From assembly GCF_000165425.1 (NCBI RefSeq), contig NW_001798989.1, positions 434,001 to 498,000 on the forward strand: a stretch of DNA of 64,000 nt, in the 5' to 3' direction. The translations under genes were made by a program, and so were the position numbers. This stretch comes from Paramecium tetraurelia. Its lineage: Eukaryota; Ciliophora; Oligohymenophorea; Peniculida; Parameciidae. The notes under the pieces were generated by a model. That model made no database searches and had not been told where the DNA came from. It was given only the letters and a program-made list of their open reading frames with translations. The stretch's first letter is position 1; the number at the start of each line of letters is the position of its first letter. Shown in pieces: positions 52,495-64,000 of this stretch.

Positions 52495-52818
52495 TCATGA
52501 GCACTAATGATAATATTCTATTATTTTTTATAGTTCAGCTCTTTTCGACATAACCTACTGTTTTAATAGTTAATTTTCTTCAATCAATGCCTTCATAAAT
52601 TGCGAATCATCGCTAATCATATTCTTCGGTAATTGCTATCCTCTTTGACTAAAATCATCCCTCTAAGTAAAAGAAACCGTATAAGCATTTGGTTTATGCA
52701 ACACTGGAGTGATTGATCTCTGTTATTGTACCCTTGGAATCTATTATTGACCAATATATTATGTTTGAACCAAATTTGGTTACCGCTAAAATGCTTATGT
52801 AATTGATTATTAGTACAT
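52495..52818 (-). CDS. small Gln-rich protein with C-terminal helix
   Basis: A 107-residue intronless frame, MYQQSITQAFQRQPNLVQTQ to TGA 52495. The first 60 residues are Gln/Pro/Arg rich and disordered; the end (SDDSQFMKALIEENQLLKQQ) is a predicted coiled coil. Only 42 bp separate its stop from the start of the S11 peptidase on the same strand. No family recognised. Confidence 0.6.
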
Positions 52819-53774
52819 AATTATTTTAATAATTAAAATTTACATGGAGAAATACTTCATTGAATATCTGTAAAATATTGTTTAATATACCCTTAAATTA
52901 GATAATTATTTTATGAATATTAAACTTAGACTAATATTATTGACACATTGTTAGAATTTCAATTAGATATAATCTTTATTTTTATCACTAATTTATTTGC
53001 TTCTAAATCTGTAGATGGTTAATATGTGTTCTTATAAATATGTATAAACAAAAGTAAAGACATATCATTAAAATCTTTAAAAAGTATTTATAAGATATTA
53101 TATAAATTTCAAGTGATCTGCATATTCAATATATTTCTCTATAAATATTGACAAGAATAATATCTACCTAATTTATTTTATCTAATATTATAATGTATAG
53201 TGAATTAAATCTTGCTTAAATTTAATCATATCTAATTTTTAAAACATGAAAACCAAGTAATCATCGATTGAAATATGTTAATCAACATTGCCTTCAAATC
53301 CAATTCAGAATTTTTTCATATATCTTAATATATAATAAATGGTCGCATTTTATTAACAAATTATAGTATTACATTACAAGTGGAACTAGTCATAAGTATT
53401 TAGAATCAATTATACTTAGTTTTGCTATGGTTTGAGAGAGTGTTATATATTTGTAGAAATTACCTCTTATGATATAACGATGAGTTTAAGATACTTAATA
53501 TTTTTAATGTTTAAATTAACCAGATCTATAAGGAATTAGGATTTCATTTATGTTCATAAAATTATTGTATTTAATAATATTGATGTTTAAAAATAATCAA
53601 TTATTAATATCGCTGAAGTATTTGTCAAAAGTATCATAAAATAATTCGAACAAGAAAATTAATCGAATTTTTATCATTAATTATTGCGTAAGATTTAAAT
53701 ATATATTGTATGAAGATTGAAAATATTTTAAATATGTAATTGATAGTTATGAAGGAAGAATGAACATGTTATGA
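52819..53774. other. long A/T-rich intergenic stretch, possible gene relic
   Basis: More than 950 bp without a complete gene in either strand. On the minus strand a few 15-30 codon open pieces (for example FELFYDTFDKYFSDINN near 53650) look vaguely coding but are separated by TGA and lack splice logic. I regard it as spacer or a decayed gene. Confidence 0.4.
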
Positions 53775-54026
53775 TCATTATTTAGTTTCACATACGAAAT
53801 GTTTGTTATTTCTCTTAAAAAACTTGTTTCTCACCAACCCCAGATCTTTATTATCTTCCATATTATCCATTTTGGAATAGTAATCTTCCTCTTTTTTGCG
53901 AGGGTCTGTACAGAATTTTAGATTTTTAGATCTTAGAAAGTTTAGGATTGCTTTGATTTAGGGATTAGGTCTATGGTATAGATCCAATTCCAAAGAGTCT
54001 AAGCTGGAATTTAAGTCCTCCTACAT
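53775..54026 (-). CDS. small charged protein, unrecognised
   Basis: An intronless 83-residue frame from MQEDLNSSLDSLELDLYHR to TGA 53775. Polar, with Asp/Glu and Lys/Arg patches (DPRKKEEDYYSKMDNMEDN). It starts 46 bp from the plus-strand gene at 54073, so they would share a very compact bidirectional promoter. Confidence 0.55.
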
Positions 54027-54072
54027 TTTAATATATAAATTTTCAATTCACGAAATCAAATATATTTTTAAT

Positions 54073-55700
54073 ATGAAAAAAATACATAGTTGTTAATTAC
54101 GGACCTTGGGTTTCGTGAAAAACTATTAATCGGATTCGATTTCAAACAATATCATTAACCACACTCTTTATCATAAATATGCCTCCTCTTAAAACTATTA
54201 TTACACAAGAGAAATTAACGAGATTTTAAGTAAGCAACGAACTTCATCTGTAATATTGTTCTAAGTATCAAAGCGATCTAATAATAGGATTATCTGCATT
54301 TTGATGATGAGGATGAATATCTTAAAAGATTTTATATTAATGAGGTATATGATAATAAAATGAAATTGCTCAAAGAGTTTTATAAATTTCACAAAGATCT
54401 CCCAAGGTTTGCATTGACTAAACAAATACTCTAAACTCTAAACTACTATTATGATAAGCGTAGAAAATTAGATTATTATAGAATCTAGAGATAAATAGAG
54501 TTTGAAAATAAATAAAATCCCCAATTACCCTAAAAAGGAATAGTTGGAGACAAGCCAATCGAAACTCAAAGCACTCCCAATTCAGAAAGCAGTTCAACCT
54601 CAAATCTGAACACTAACATTGAAAATATCCTCAAAGACATAACTCGATAGGAATCAAAGCAATAAATTGAGATCAGTAAAATAACTTAGGTCTAAGAGGA
54701 ATAGCAGAGTGAGATCCTTAAAATAATCAATATGATTAGCACACCCCTTATCAAGAATTATTAGGTATTCAAGAAGTCTAAAGGCAATTTCAAGAAGCAG
54801 TTGAAACTTGACGAGTTGGGTCTATCATTATCATCCAGAATTCAATAGAACCCACAAGAAGCCAAAATGCCTCTCTCAGCTCGCTATCCTTCATATTCAT
54901 TAAGCAGACTCAACCACAAACATTAATCACTCTCAAAAGAGAAGACGGCAGATACTCATTTAATAAAGGATAATCTATTGTAGCTATTTAACAAATGTCC
55001 TACGACCAAGAAAATCAAAGTAGAAAATAAAAGCAGTTCACGAAATATACAACTTGATTAAAAAAAACAAATCCCTGAAATAAAGCAATTAGAATTGAAA
55101 ATCATTAAGTCCCTCTAGGAAATCGAGAAAAATAAAAATACACAAAAGATAGTCTCGTTAGATAGCAAAGCTCTTCATTAAATACTTAGCAAATTCAATT
55201 AACCTCTATCTTAAAGGCATATCCAATAAGTGGACTCCTTCAAGAGCACTTCTAATCAATCTATTAAGATTGCTCATAATAAAATTGCAATGTAGAAGGT
55301 TTATACTCCAAGAAATAAATTTGTGAGTTCAAAAACTAATGAGATCCATCCTCAACACACAAAAAAATCACTTGAAAAATAGTAATAATTAGTTAAAGCC
55401 CTTGATCTTAAGAAATTAATGGTCTATAAATCTGAGAAGTCTGCGAAGACAGAAAGAGTGAAGAAGAATGTGCCTGTTCTGAATCTAAATGCAGTCTAAA
55501 ATAATAATTAATCTTCTCTGACTTCCAGGAATTAAAGTGGCAATCCCAGCTTTAATCAATTGTTGACTCCGAAACCATAGACTAGCAGATATAAAGTTAA
55601 TAATCTGATTCATTGGTAAGTCAAGGCAATTCAAGCTGCTTAGAGAGAATATAAGTTATAATTAAAACCTTCATAAATGAAAATAGAACAATTAATTTGA
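54073..55700 (+). CDS. long basic, mostly disordered protein
   Basis: The start MKKIHSCQLRTLGFVKNYQS is followed by YTREINEILSKQRTSSVILF. A 23-nt intron near 54266-54288 joins this to QDYLHFDDEDEYLKRFYINE and a helical, Tyr-rich segment (EFYKFHKDLPRFALTKQILQ, YYYDKRRKLDYYRIQRQIEF). The remaining 400 residues are Ser/Lys/Gln rich and uninterrupted, ending KPSQMKIEQLI. The helical part could be a small protein-binding domain. A ciliary or cytoskeletal scaffold is possible; nothing identifies it. Confidence 0.6.
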
Positions 55701-55765
55701 TATTATATGAACTAATTTTAAATAGAAATTATAATAATTAATAATCATTAAAAAAATTAACTTCA

Positions 55766-56657
55766 ATGTCAATCATAAATTTAGAGCTCTTACAAAAAGT
55801 CATTGAACTAATAAACAGTCAACCCTCCATTTATCAGCAATTGAACTCATCAGAACTTGATAAAGGAATAGATCTCATTGATATCTATTCTGTTTATGGA
55901 GATGTAGATTAAAATATATATGAAGAACCAGGCGAAATTCAATTCAATTTTGTCATGGAACAAGAGCAGCCATTCGAAGAAGTCAAAGAAAGCATCCCGA
56001 TATAGAATACCAAAAAATAAACAATCACTTTGGATTACATTAAAAATTATGATAAATGCGATCAAATATTTAGAACAATAGCTGAAACCTAGGGAGAACT
56101 GGAAGTATTCTTGGATAGGAATCAAGAAATATACAGATAGTTTAAAATTTGGAATGATTAATTAAACTATGGAGAACTTTACTCAAAAGACCCTAAGTAC
56201 ATAGAGAAGATCAAATTCACATTGATTCTTGTAATAATGAATATCTAATAGTTAGTTGTCTGAATGGTTGATTGCTGTATGTTATAAATCACAAGTGAAA
56301 AAAAGGATCTTAATACAAACTTAAACTTAACCTAGAGTGTAATACAAGGCAAATATATTTTTGGAATATATATATGAACCCAAGAAAATAAATGAAAGCA
56401 GAAGAACAAGTGAAGTGAAACGACAAGCAATTCATGAAATCCTATTAGCTGCAACTCCAGATATGGCGTATGTTCTGTCTGAAGGGTTTATTATCTCAAA
56501 ATTAACTAATTAATTAATTGCTCCTATTTAGGGAAGCTATTGCAAAATAAAAGATTGGCTGATTGCTGTTCGTGGAGTGACAAACTTAAATGTGAAGGAA
56601 TTTTAGGAATTGCTTAAAATCAGCAGAGAATATTTTTCTGAGCAGAGTACTATTTGA
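55766..56657 (+). CDS. unrecognised protein, about 285 aa
   Basis: The start MSIINLELLQKVIELINSQP gives a helical, acidic first half (VMEQEQPFEEVKESIP). A 25-nt intron near 56230-56254 joins IEKIKFTLIL to LSEWLIAVCYKSQ, then a basic segment (ESRRTSEVKRQAIHEILLAA) and a second WLIAV motif (IKDWLIAVRGVTNLNV). The two WLIAV boxes could mark an internal duplication of a beta-hairpin. Converges tail-to-tail with the K+ channel gene with only 36 bp between. Confidence 0.55.
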
Positions 56658-56693
56658 TTTTTATATGAATTAATTACAAATATAAAATAGGTA

Positions 56694-59010
56694 TCAATCA
56701 ATTGATGAAACTAATGAATATATTTAATAGTAGACAGATTCCATTTGGTCTTGCGATTCATGTGTTTAATATTGTGCATCATATAAGATGTCGATTTATT
56801 CGATTAAGTCCTCATAAAGAGTGTTACATATTTGGTATTGTCCAATAAGGTTGATCTTGATCAATCTATTCGACAATTCTTAGATTTTATTTTATTTTTA
56901 TTTTAACTACTGCTTCTCTTCTTTTCTTTCCTTCAAGATTTCCTCATAATAAGGATAAGGAGTGATAAGCATAGGAGCAGAATCTTTTTAACTAAAATGA
57001 TTTAAGATGTCTTTCACTTTAACTCTTTATTGATCTTTCCCATTCTTTTTGTTTTTATAGATTTAATTTTAAATTTTCAATTCCTGTTATTTAACTTGAG
57101 CAAAGTTTTGCAACATTTGTTTGCCGATAACACCGTTTGTCTTTTTCTAAGTTTTGCTTTATTTAAGATGATCTATGATCTTCCTCACAGCCATTTTGAA
57201 CATTGCTCTATGTTTCCATTTCTTTTCTTATTAATGGCCAAAGATACTTCGCAATAGCCTTTTATGAATTTGCTAATAACTTTCTTTAATGACATTAGCT
57301 TTGAATTATTTTTCCAGCAAATACTTCTTATAAACATATTGAGTCATTGGATCTCCTTCAATTACATTGATTCTTTTCAGTTATTTTGCATTTTCTATAT
57401 AAATAAACTAAAATACTTTTAATCCTAGAAAGGTTCTCTTAGAGTAAAAGTTTCCTTCTTAACCCTAATTACTCAATTTCAAACAGCAGAGATTCATCAT
57501 CTTGAATTAATTATAAGAATTGTGAAATAGGACAGATTATTACCAAAGAATCTCTACAGGCAACTGCTGACTGTTTTCTATAACAATCTTCTAATATTTC
57601 GATTTCTCCAAATATGTAACCTTCTTATATATTTAATAATGTGTTCCCTTGTTCATCACATAGTCTTACTTCTCCTGAGACTAAGAAGTAGACATCCAAA
57701 CTTGGAGATCCATTGTAGTAGATAGTATCAAATTGTTTGAAATTGTACATTGTAAAGTAGGGTAGTATGGCTGCAGCGAAATTAATGTTGAAAGCAAACA
57801 TATTGACATTTTCAATCAATTGCTTTTGACAAAAGGCTATGGCAAAGATCTTTAATTAAGATGGCAATGTTTCTATTATCCTATGATTCTTATTTATAAA
57901 TACAATTTACTTTCTGTAATTCCAAAAAGGATTATTCTCAATGTTATATTAAAAGTAAGAAAATAACTGATTACTCAACTCTTCTGGAATTATGATTTTC
58001 TACACTAACGTTTCCAAGGCCTCCAAATCCTCTTCATAGCCATCTGTCGAAGATTGTTAGTCTAAGATATCTGCTAAATTCCCTATTGTTAATGAATAGA
58101 ATCCAACTCCTATGAATATCCAGATGATAGTTAAATTGTATTGCATTGAGGTCGTCAAAGGTATGTCTCCATAGCCAATGACGGTTACTGTTTAAATAGC
58201 CCAGTACAATCCTTAGATGTAGATGGAATAATTATTTTCTTTCTGTGCCAGTCCTTCATAAAGCAAAACTGAATGAAAGAGACACCCAAATAAACTAATG
58301 AAAATGAGCATGTTTTTGAATATTTTCAAAATACTTAAAATTTTGCCATCCAACTGAAAAAGTTTTTCAAAATATTCAGACTTTTCCAAAGAATTATGAG
58401 ATTCCTAATAAATTTATCTTTCGTTATAGCAGAAGTATTTTATGAATCTCAACAATTTGAGCAGATTTAATCCCATTAAATCAAAGAAAGTAGGGGCAAA
58501 TAATTTGTAGGGGATGATACTAATGATGTCGAAGATGAGCCATCTTTGCAGGTTGAATAGGAAGATGTCAAAAAAGTTGTTGATTAAATTGTAATTATTA
58601 TCTATTTGGCAAGTTATTTATTTTAAGATTATATCAATTAAATAGAGTGCATCCAACAAAAATGTAATTATTGTTAATGAATCCTAAATGAATATAAGAT
58701 TTATCTATACAAATTCGTTGAAATCAGAGAGACTTATGTAGATTGGGTAAAGCATTAGTGTGACTGCTGTTTAAAGCAACATGAATTGTTTCCACAAATA
58801 TAACTGGTCTGGGTAAAAGGGTAACTTTTACCGTTTTCTTTGGATCTATTTTGATTGAAATACATTTTCTTGTTTTTTTTGTTTGCTCAAATATCTGAAG
58901 AATTATTGGAGTATTGTTAATTTTCTAACAGCACTCCCAAATTTCATTTTGATTGGTTTTTCTTAAAAGCTATTAATGACATCGTCTTGATTGGTCTAAT
59001 CCTAAAACAT
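56694..59010 (-). CDS. voltage-gated-type K+ channel with cyclic-nucleotide-binding domain
   Basis: Six-TM potassium channel of the EAG/HCN/CNG superfamily. The start MFQDQTNQDDVINSFQEKP precedes S1-S6. The pore is GLYWAIQTVTVIGYGDIPLT with selectivity filter GYGD, so K+ selective. S4 is weak (LLKLLRFIKYFCYN, few Arg), suggesting modest voltage sensing. A C-linker follows (EALETLVQKIIIPEELSNQ), then a CNBD whose phosphate-binding cassette reads IFGEIEILEDCYRKQSAVA. The C-terminus is a Lys/Gln coiled coil. Intron boundaries were not all traced. The upstream start is uncertain because an open frame continues toward 59150 without an ATG. Paramecium uses many such channels in ciliary control. Confidence 0.85.
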
Positions 59011-59261
59011 AAATAAGCTGTGTTTTGGACTCAAGAATTGTCGATTGCTATTGGCACTAAAATTTAAATGAATGTGAACTTTTTTGGAGATTGAATGATG
59101 AGAGAAGTTTCTTTGGAGGTCTGCTTACTTTACCGTATTGAGTAAAATAGTTTTAGTGAACTACAATATTAAAAATGGTCTATTACTCTATTTCTGTTTT
59201 GTATTCTTTGAGGTCAATAGGAATTGAGCTACTTGGATGAACTTATCCAATACTCATTAAT

Positions 59262-61401
59262 ATGTTAATTATACTAATATATACAATAGCTCATTGCTTT
59301 TAAGCTGACAACACATATGTCACTCATGTATTTGACAAAGCCATCGAAAACAATTACACAAGGTACCCTGAACTCTTTGCAGTTCAAAATATTTATGATT
59401 CAGTCTCTAAATAAATAACTCTAAAAAGTAAACTATTATTCTAATTCTCAGACGGCAGAAAAGTCCTCTGTTAAATCCCCATACCCCAGATAACTTAGCC
59501 ATTTCAGCTCGACAAATTGACAATCGTAAGAAACCTCACCGATGAGGAAGTCAACCATATACTTTTTCCATTAGAAGATTAATGTGTGCAACATTATACC
59601 AAAGAATTCGTCTATGAGTATTGCTTCAAAAAATACATCCGTCAATTTGACGATCTGAATACCATGCTCAACATGAGAAAACAAGTACTTCATTTTTTTA
59701 CTAAAATAGTATAAAGAGGACTTCAGTCTTGGTATTTCCAAATCCTACCTTAGAGCTACTGATGAAACTAATGGTATTCATTAACCTGATCATGCCCTTT
59801 ACACACTTGATACTCATTACCATCAAATTATCAATTAAGTTGATTAATTGATCATCATTTCTGAATGCATTGCTAAATTGAGAAATTACACCAAAATTTT
59901 GTTAAAAAACTATGGATACAACCTAACTGTTAACACAATCACAGCAACTTATCATTTTGAAATTGCTCTTGTTATTCACAGTCAATTATTGTTGCTAAAA
60001 CAGTGTGCAGATCAAACCATAATTTCTGATTCCTTTGAATTTTAACCATTCGATGAAATTCAAGAGAGGATCCTACCCAATCAATATTACTAATATAAAA
60101 ACATCATATTTGGCATGAATCTCAGAGCCTAAGAAATGTTCCATCCCCAACAAAGTCTAGGTGTTGTCTTTACTGAGCATGTCCATATAGTTCAAGTTGA
60201 AAAAATTATAGATTTCTGTGCCATTCTTGTGTCTGGCAATTCCTTTAGAAAAAAACCAAAACCCATCTTCCAAATTAAGAACTTGATTTTGATGGATACC
60301 AATGCTGTCTATGTGGAAATGAAGAGACCTGTTTAGATTATTGAGAACATACTATTTTTCGAATGGGTAGATTAAATGGATATCAATGATTATGTAACTA
60401 TTTTTGAGAACTCAACTTCAGTTTTCAGTTATGTCGAAACCTTTAAAATAGTAGGGTATCAAAATGGCATGGCTACTTTGGATAAGTAACTAACAAAAGG
60501 TCTCAAGTATTCGGGCAAAGCCTTCATTAAAAGGAATGGCCAATTCAACTATGCTGAAAACATCACTCTCTTTTAATAGAACAACTCTGAGAGTACAGAC
60601 GAAGAATACTTGGATTTCTATAAAATTGAACATGATCAAATCCAACTCTACTTGTTTAATAACTCTTAATAAGGGATAAAGATCAAATAGGAATATCAAA
60701 ATTTCAATGGGATCACTTTTCATGTCAGTCCTTTAAAATCAGCTCAGGCTCCATCTTTATTTATTGACATCATAAGTCAAATGTATGAAGAGACACATAT
60801 ATCCTTTCTTACAGTTCCTTAACACACCATTTTTATCAAAAGCAAAAGCAGACCTTATAAATAAATGGAACCGAGATACATGAACAGTTCTATCATGAAC
60901 GAACAATATTGGATTATCATTGATACTCATACTGATAAATTATATATTGGAAATGAATATGAAATTGATCTGGTCAATAGAATGGTCGAATTTCAATTAC
61001 TGAGAATCAGAAACACAACTTCGCCAATCATTTTCGATTTCACCAAAAAATCAAATGAAGTTAAGGTACTGGATATTATGCTTTTACCTTTAAAAAACTT
61101 TCAGATTTTTCAAAGCAATTTCTTGAATGGCACCTACCATCCTCTAAATTACACTGGATAAGGATAAGGCCAATATTTTGAAAGCTATGATCAGGGAAGT
61201 TATTGCAAACCAATCAACTCGACTCGAAAGAGCATTGTGTAATTACGGTGTTACCCAGGAGACTTAATGAGGTTTCTATCGATATATGAGGAGGAAATTT
61301 GCCAGTATAAAATTAATATAGGCACATATCTCCTATGCGAGAATAATTAAGACATCGTAGAGCCTTCTGAATAACATATTATGTGTATATTAAATTAATG
61401 A
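59262..61401 (+). CDS. OS-9/YOS9-like ER lectin with MRH domain split by a large insertion
   Basis: A signal peptide (MLIILIYTIAHCFQADN) and 704 residues, with one 25-nt intron at about 59690-59714. MRH-type sequence appears in two places: near residue 110-165 (DQCVQHYTKEFVYEYCFKKY, then IRQF and EDFSLGISKS), as in the first strands of OS-9, and again at the very end (ESYDQGSYCKPI, RKSIVQLRCYPGD, IYEEEICQYKINIGTYLLCE), as in its last strands. About 450 residues of unrelated, beta-rich sequence (LDFYKIEHDQIQLYLFNN, YWIIIDTHTDKLYIGNEYEI) lie between. OS-9 recognises trimmed N-glycans on misfolded ER proteins for ERAD. The Tyr/Cys/Glu pattern of the second half is good; lectin activity is inferred. 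Confidence 0.7.
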
Positions 61402-61495
61402 TTTATAAATTGAAATTTAAAGAATATCGGAAATTCTAACTCAATTTAAAAAGGAATTTAGGATTAATTCTAAAATTAATAATATTTTACCCAAA

Positions 61496-63062
61496 ATGAT
61501 TGAAATCCCCAGAGATTACGAACAATTAAATTCATAATAGAGACTAGAGATATTGCAATTTTATGTACCTCCATTTTTGTATAAAACTAGTTCGAAACTA
61601 TTGTTTCAGAATATACATCGTTTAACCACTCTTAATTTATATATCCTCTTTATCAAACGTTTTAAGTCTAATTAAACCAACAAATGAGATCATTATCAAA
61701 TTAAGATGAAGTACTTTCTCTATCTATTTAGGTTTATGAATCATTTAAAAATCTTTAGAAAAAAGCCACGGAAGATTCCACAATCCAAGAGATGTTATTC
61801 GAATATGATGAATGTATTCCCTAAATTAAACTATCTTAGTCATTCATCCCATTAAAATCCAAGCTCTACCTAAATTAATAAAATAAAAATAAACAAAACC
61901 AAAAAGTGACAAAAAAGCAGCCAGTTGCATCCTAGACGAATAACCAATCAAGCATGAATTCATAATGACCGGCTCCTAATCCATGATGGTTAATTAAAAT
62001 AGGGACAGAGTCCGTAGTATATCCGAATTAGATGATGACTTAAAATTAAATGTGATTAGAGAGTTCGATGAGAAGAGTTACATTTCTTAAATTAATTTTG
62101 AAAGAAGTCCTCAAAGTGATTTGAAATCTGTCATTGAACAAAGAATGGAACAGTCCCAAAACCATTATTTCAATGAGGCTCAATTGGATGACGTAACTAT
62201 ACTCCTTAATTTTAGGCATACTATGTAATTCAATAGGCTAAGGCTGAGATTTAGAACAATCAACAATTAGAAGTTTGGTTCTAAGAAGTCTATGGAGATT
62301 TCATTGATATGATACAAGACAAATATGTCACCATGTAGCATAATCTCAATGAGTTAGATTCAGATGGATGGGTCATTGAAAAAAACACTAAATAATTAGT
62401 AATCAAATATAAAATTGACTCCAAAAATTCAACAGTAACTCTTTTTATGGATTCAGTCTTCGAAGCCAACATCACTAAATTAATGGCTTTAATCAATGAA
62501 ATTGAACTCTATCAAAATTATGTACCTTTTTGTGTCAGATCATCCATGCCTAAAAGGATCGGAAAATGTTGCAAGATTTGTGATATTCAAGTCTACTTTC
62601 CCTTGATCTCAGATAGGAAAGCTGTCTTTGTTGGAGAAGGCATCGATAGACTCAACATTAACGGAACCATTGTTTTTTTATGTAAATCTGTTGATAATAA
62701 TCCTGAATTTCTTAAATTACATAATGTAGATTTATCAAAGGATAAAGGAAAGTTTGTAAACTTGATACTTAATTATTATGTTTTTGAACTCACACCACTT
62801 AGTGATAATAAATGTAGAGTAAGGGCTGTTACTAATTCAGATCCTTAATGTAGATACGTTCCAAAAGCCTTGGTAGCACTTGTAGCTAGAAAAGTAATTA
62901 TAATGTATATCTTAGATGGCAAGCACCTTGTTTGAAAAAATGTAAAAGATTACCTAGAATTTCGCCAAAAGCCCCTGGTATCCAAAATATCTTGAAAATT
63001 AAGAATTTTATAATTGGATTGACAATAAAGTAACCAACCACTTTTCTAAACAATAAAATTGA
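61496..63062 (+). CDS. StART-like (SRPBCC-fold) domain protein
   Basis: Probable lipid-binding protein. The start MIEIPRDYEQLNSQQRLEIL is followed by a Gln/Ser-rich half (QQMRSLSNQDEVLSLSIQVY). Two apparent genes here (a stop at 61966 overlapping an ATG) merge when a 29-nt intron ending at about 61953 is removed. The second half carries a START-type pattern: VYGDFIDMIQDKYVTMQHNL, DGWVIEKNTKQLVIKYKID, NITKLMALINEIELYQNYV with PFC, then RYVPKALVALVARK and a C-terminal helix (STLFEKMQKITQNFAKSPWY). Introns of 20, 29, 23 and 22 nt are used. The ligand is unknown. Confidence 0.65.
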
Positions 63063-63249
63063 TTAATTCTCTTTATTTATATAATAATTATTAATTATTT
63101 TGTAATTTTATTAAGATTGTGATTTGGTAATTCATCTATTCCTTAAGGATCTAAGAATTGATATTATTATTATTAAAAAATAATCAAAATATGATATGAT
63201 ATGATGAAACTCTTTTATTCAACATAAATTATCAAAGCTAGATATTAAA

Positions 63250-63357
63250 ATATTAACTGCCCCTCTTAGAAACGGATACAAATCTCCAGAAAACAAGAAA
63301 TAAAGACCATTGTCCTAAAGAATTCAGAACATTTATTTAAAAAATATAAGTGAAAAT
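63250..63357 (+). pseudogene. relic of the 14.1-14.7 kb basic-protein gene
   Basis: Plus-strand text GYKSPENKKQRPLSQRIQNI matches RYKSPENKKQRTLSQRIQNT at the C-terminus of the basic CxC protein at 14132-14710. Upstream similarity fades within about 20-30 bp, and the rest of that gene is absent, so this is a truncated remnant. It sits convergent with the surface-protein copy at 63460, in the same relative arrangement as the intact pair at 13.5-14.3 kb, and must have been carried by the same duplication. Confidence 0.75.
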
Positions 63358-63459
63358 TAAATTTATTTAATTCAATTTCAATTTAATGTTGTTCTAAAAT
63401 TTTAGAAAAAAGTAGGAATTTGAGATCATAATTAATTTTTGAATAACTTAAAATATTTA

Positions 63460-64000
63460 TCAAATTAAAGTGTCTACTTTAGTTTTATTTCTTTTGTAAC
63501 AGTAGTATCCTGTTCCCAATATTAGACAGCCTCCCAATATACCCAAAGTAACCCAAACTCCTGTATGGCCACTAGTAGTAGTATTATCGTGATCGTCATC
63601 ATTACCACCAGGGCCTCTAATAGTTATGGGTATTGAATCCATTGAGAAATCGTTTCTAACTACAATATTGCCCATTGATATATCAAATTTTCCGTCAAGC
63701 AATAGTTTTGGAGATGGATTAATCTTATACAAAGATAATTATTCAATATGTTCTGAATTGGTAATGTAATACAACTAATTATAAATATATAATAGTACTT
63801 AGTTTTCGTATGAGTACAATTCCTGTTAAACCTAATACGATCCAAAATAGAATGTTGGTTTTAAGGCTGCAAAAAAGGTTACTGCTGAATTGGTAGATTA
63901 AACCTTAGGTAATTAATAGATTGCCTAGACCAATCTCATTTAGGCAGAATCTGTGTATGAAACTTATATGAAATTATTAACAATTCTAACTGTTGAGAAT
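63460..64000 (-). CDS. 3' part of a paralogue of the giant surface protein, leaving the right edge
   Basis: About 180 C-terminal residues, open to the window edge: VRIVNNFIQVSYTDSAQ, ELYSYENQVLLYIYNQLYY, NDFSMDSIPITIRGPGGND, the TM helix VWVTLGILGGCLILGTGYY and the tail CYKRNKTKVDTLI. It matches the end of the 9817-14004 protein along its whole length at roughly four residues in five, including the Asp/Asn/Thr linker and basic tail. The copy is inverted relative to the first. Only the end of the gene is in view; it should extend about 3.5 kb beyond the window if full length. Confidence 0.85.

Noticed and set aside
61950-61985. Apparent ATGA overlap of two genes at 61965-61968
   Set aside because: A 29-nt GT-AG intron ending just upstream fuses both into one frame, giving a single StART-like gene.
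63187-63205. ATATG-type microsatellite as a regulatory element
   Set aside because: Only three or four units in a spacer; no sign of function.

Overview
The window is somatic (macronuclear-type) DNA of a Paramecium-like oligohymenophorean ciliate. It is very AT-rich and gene-dense, and long reading frames close only when TAA and TAG are read as glutamine and TGA is the sole stop (ciliate code). Most genes need GT...AG introns of about 20-34 nt to stay in frame, a Paramecium hallmark. Read this way, recognisable eukaryotic families appear end to end on both strands, usually with under 150 bp between genes. One 150-base run of N (23461-23610) marks a scaffold gap. I saw no rRNA, tRNA, telomere, CRISPR array, transposon or virus-like element.

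Layout. 1-9.8 kb: 5' end of an MG-start gene, TSG101/VPS23 (ESCRT-I), a C2H2 zinc finger protein, CFAP100/MIA1 (axonemal inner-arm regulator), a UBA-UAS-UBX protein, a GRAM-VASt-TM protein and a secreted Thr/Glu-rich protein. 9.8-16.9 kb: a giant type I surface-type protein, a basic CxC protein, an ORC1/CDC6-like AAA+ ATPase and a charged protein. 16.9-22.6 kb: 3-mercaptopyruvate sulfurtransferase, a 7TM receptor fused to a PIP-kinase-like domain, and a long coiled-coil protein. 22.6-30.5 kb: poorly recognised proteins, an EF-hand protein and a MORN-repeat protein. 30.6-40.5 kb: an alveolin, a CLK/LAMMER kinase, a poly-Q protein, an aquaporin, a coiled-coil protein, a TFIIS-N-domain protein and a CCCH zinc finger protein. 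41-51.1 kb: a 4-TM protein, three tandem calcium-dependent protein kinases, a mitochondrial carrier, a tryparedoxin/nucleoredoxin-like protein, V-ATPase subunit e, and a fourth CDPK-like gene that looks like a pseudokinase. 51.4-64 kb: a penicillin-binding-type S11 peptidase, several small proteins, a cyclic-nucleotide-binding K+ channel, an OS-9-like MRH lectin with a very large insertion, a StART-like protein, and a second inverted copy of the 3' part of the giant surface protein with a relic of its neighbour.

Functional themes are calcium and membrane signalling (CDPKs, EF-hand, K+ channel, GPCR-PIPK), cortex and cilium (alveolin, CFAP100, MORN), and endomembrane or protein quality control (ESCRT-I, UBX, OS-9-like, V-ATPase e). 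These genes are not in operons. At least seven proteins begin MG and most of them look N-myristoylated. The main curiosities are the split MRH lectin, the degenerate kinase domains at 17.9 kb and 49.5 kb, the CDPK triplet with an expanded second EF-hand, and the inverted duplication that links 13.4-14.3 kb with 63.2-64 kb.

All exon structures were inferred by eye from frame continuity and GT/AG signals. Individual splice sites may be off by a few bases, and family names rest on motifs, not on searches.
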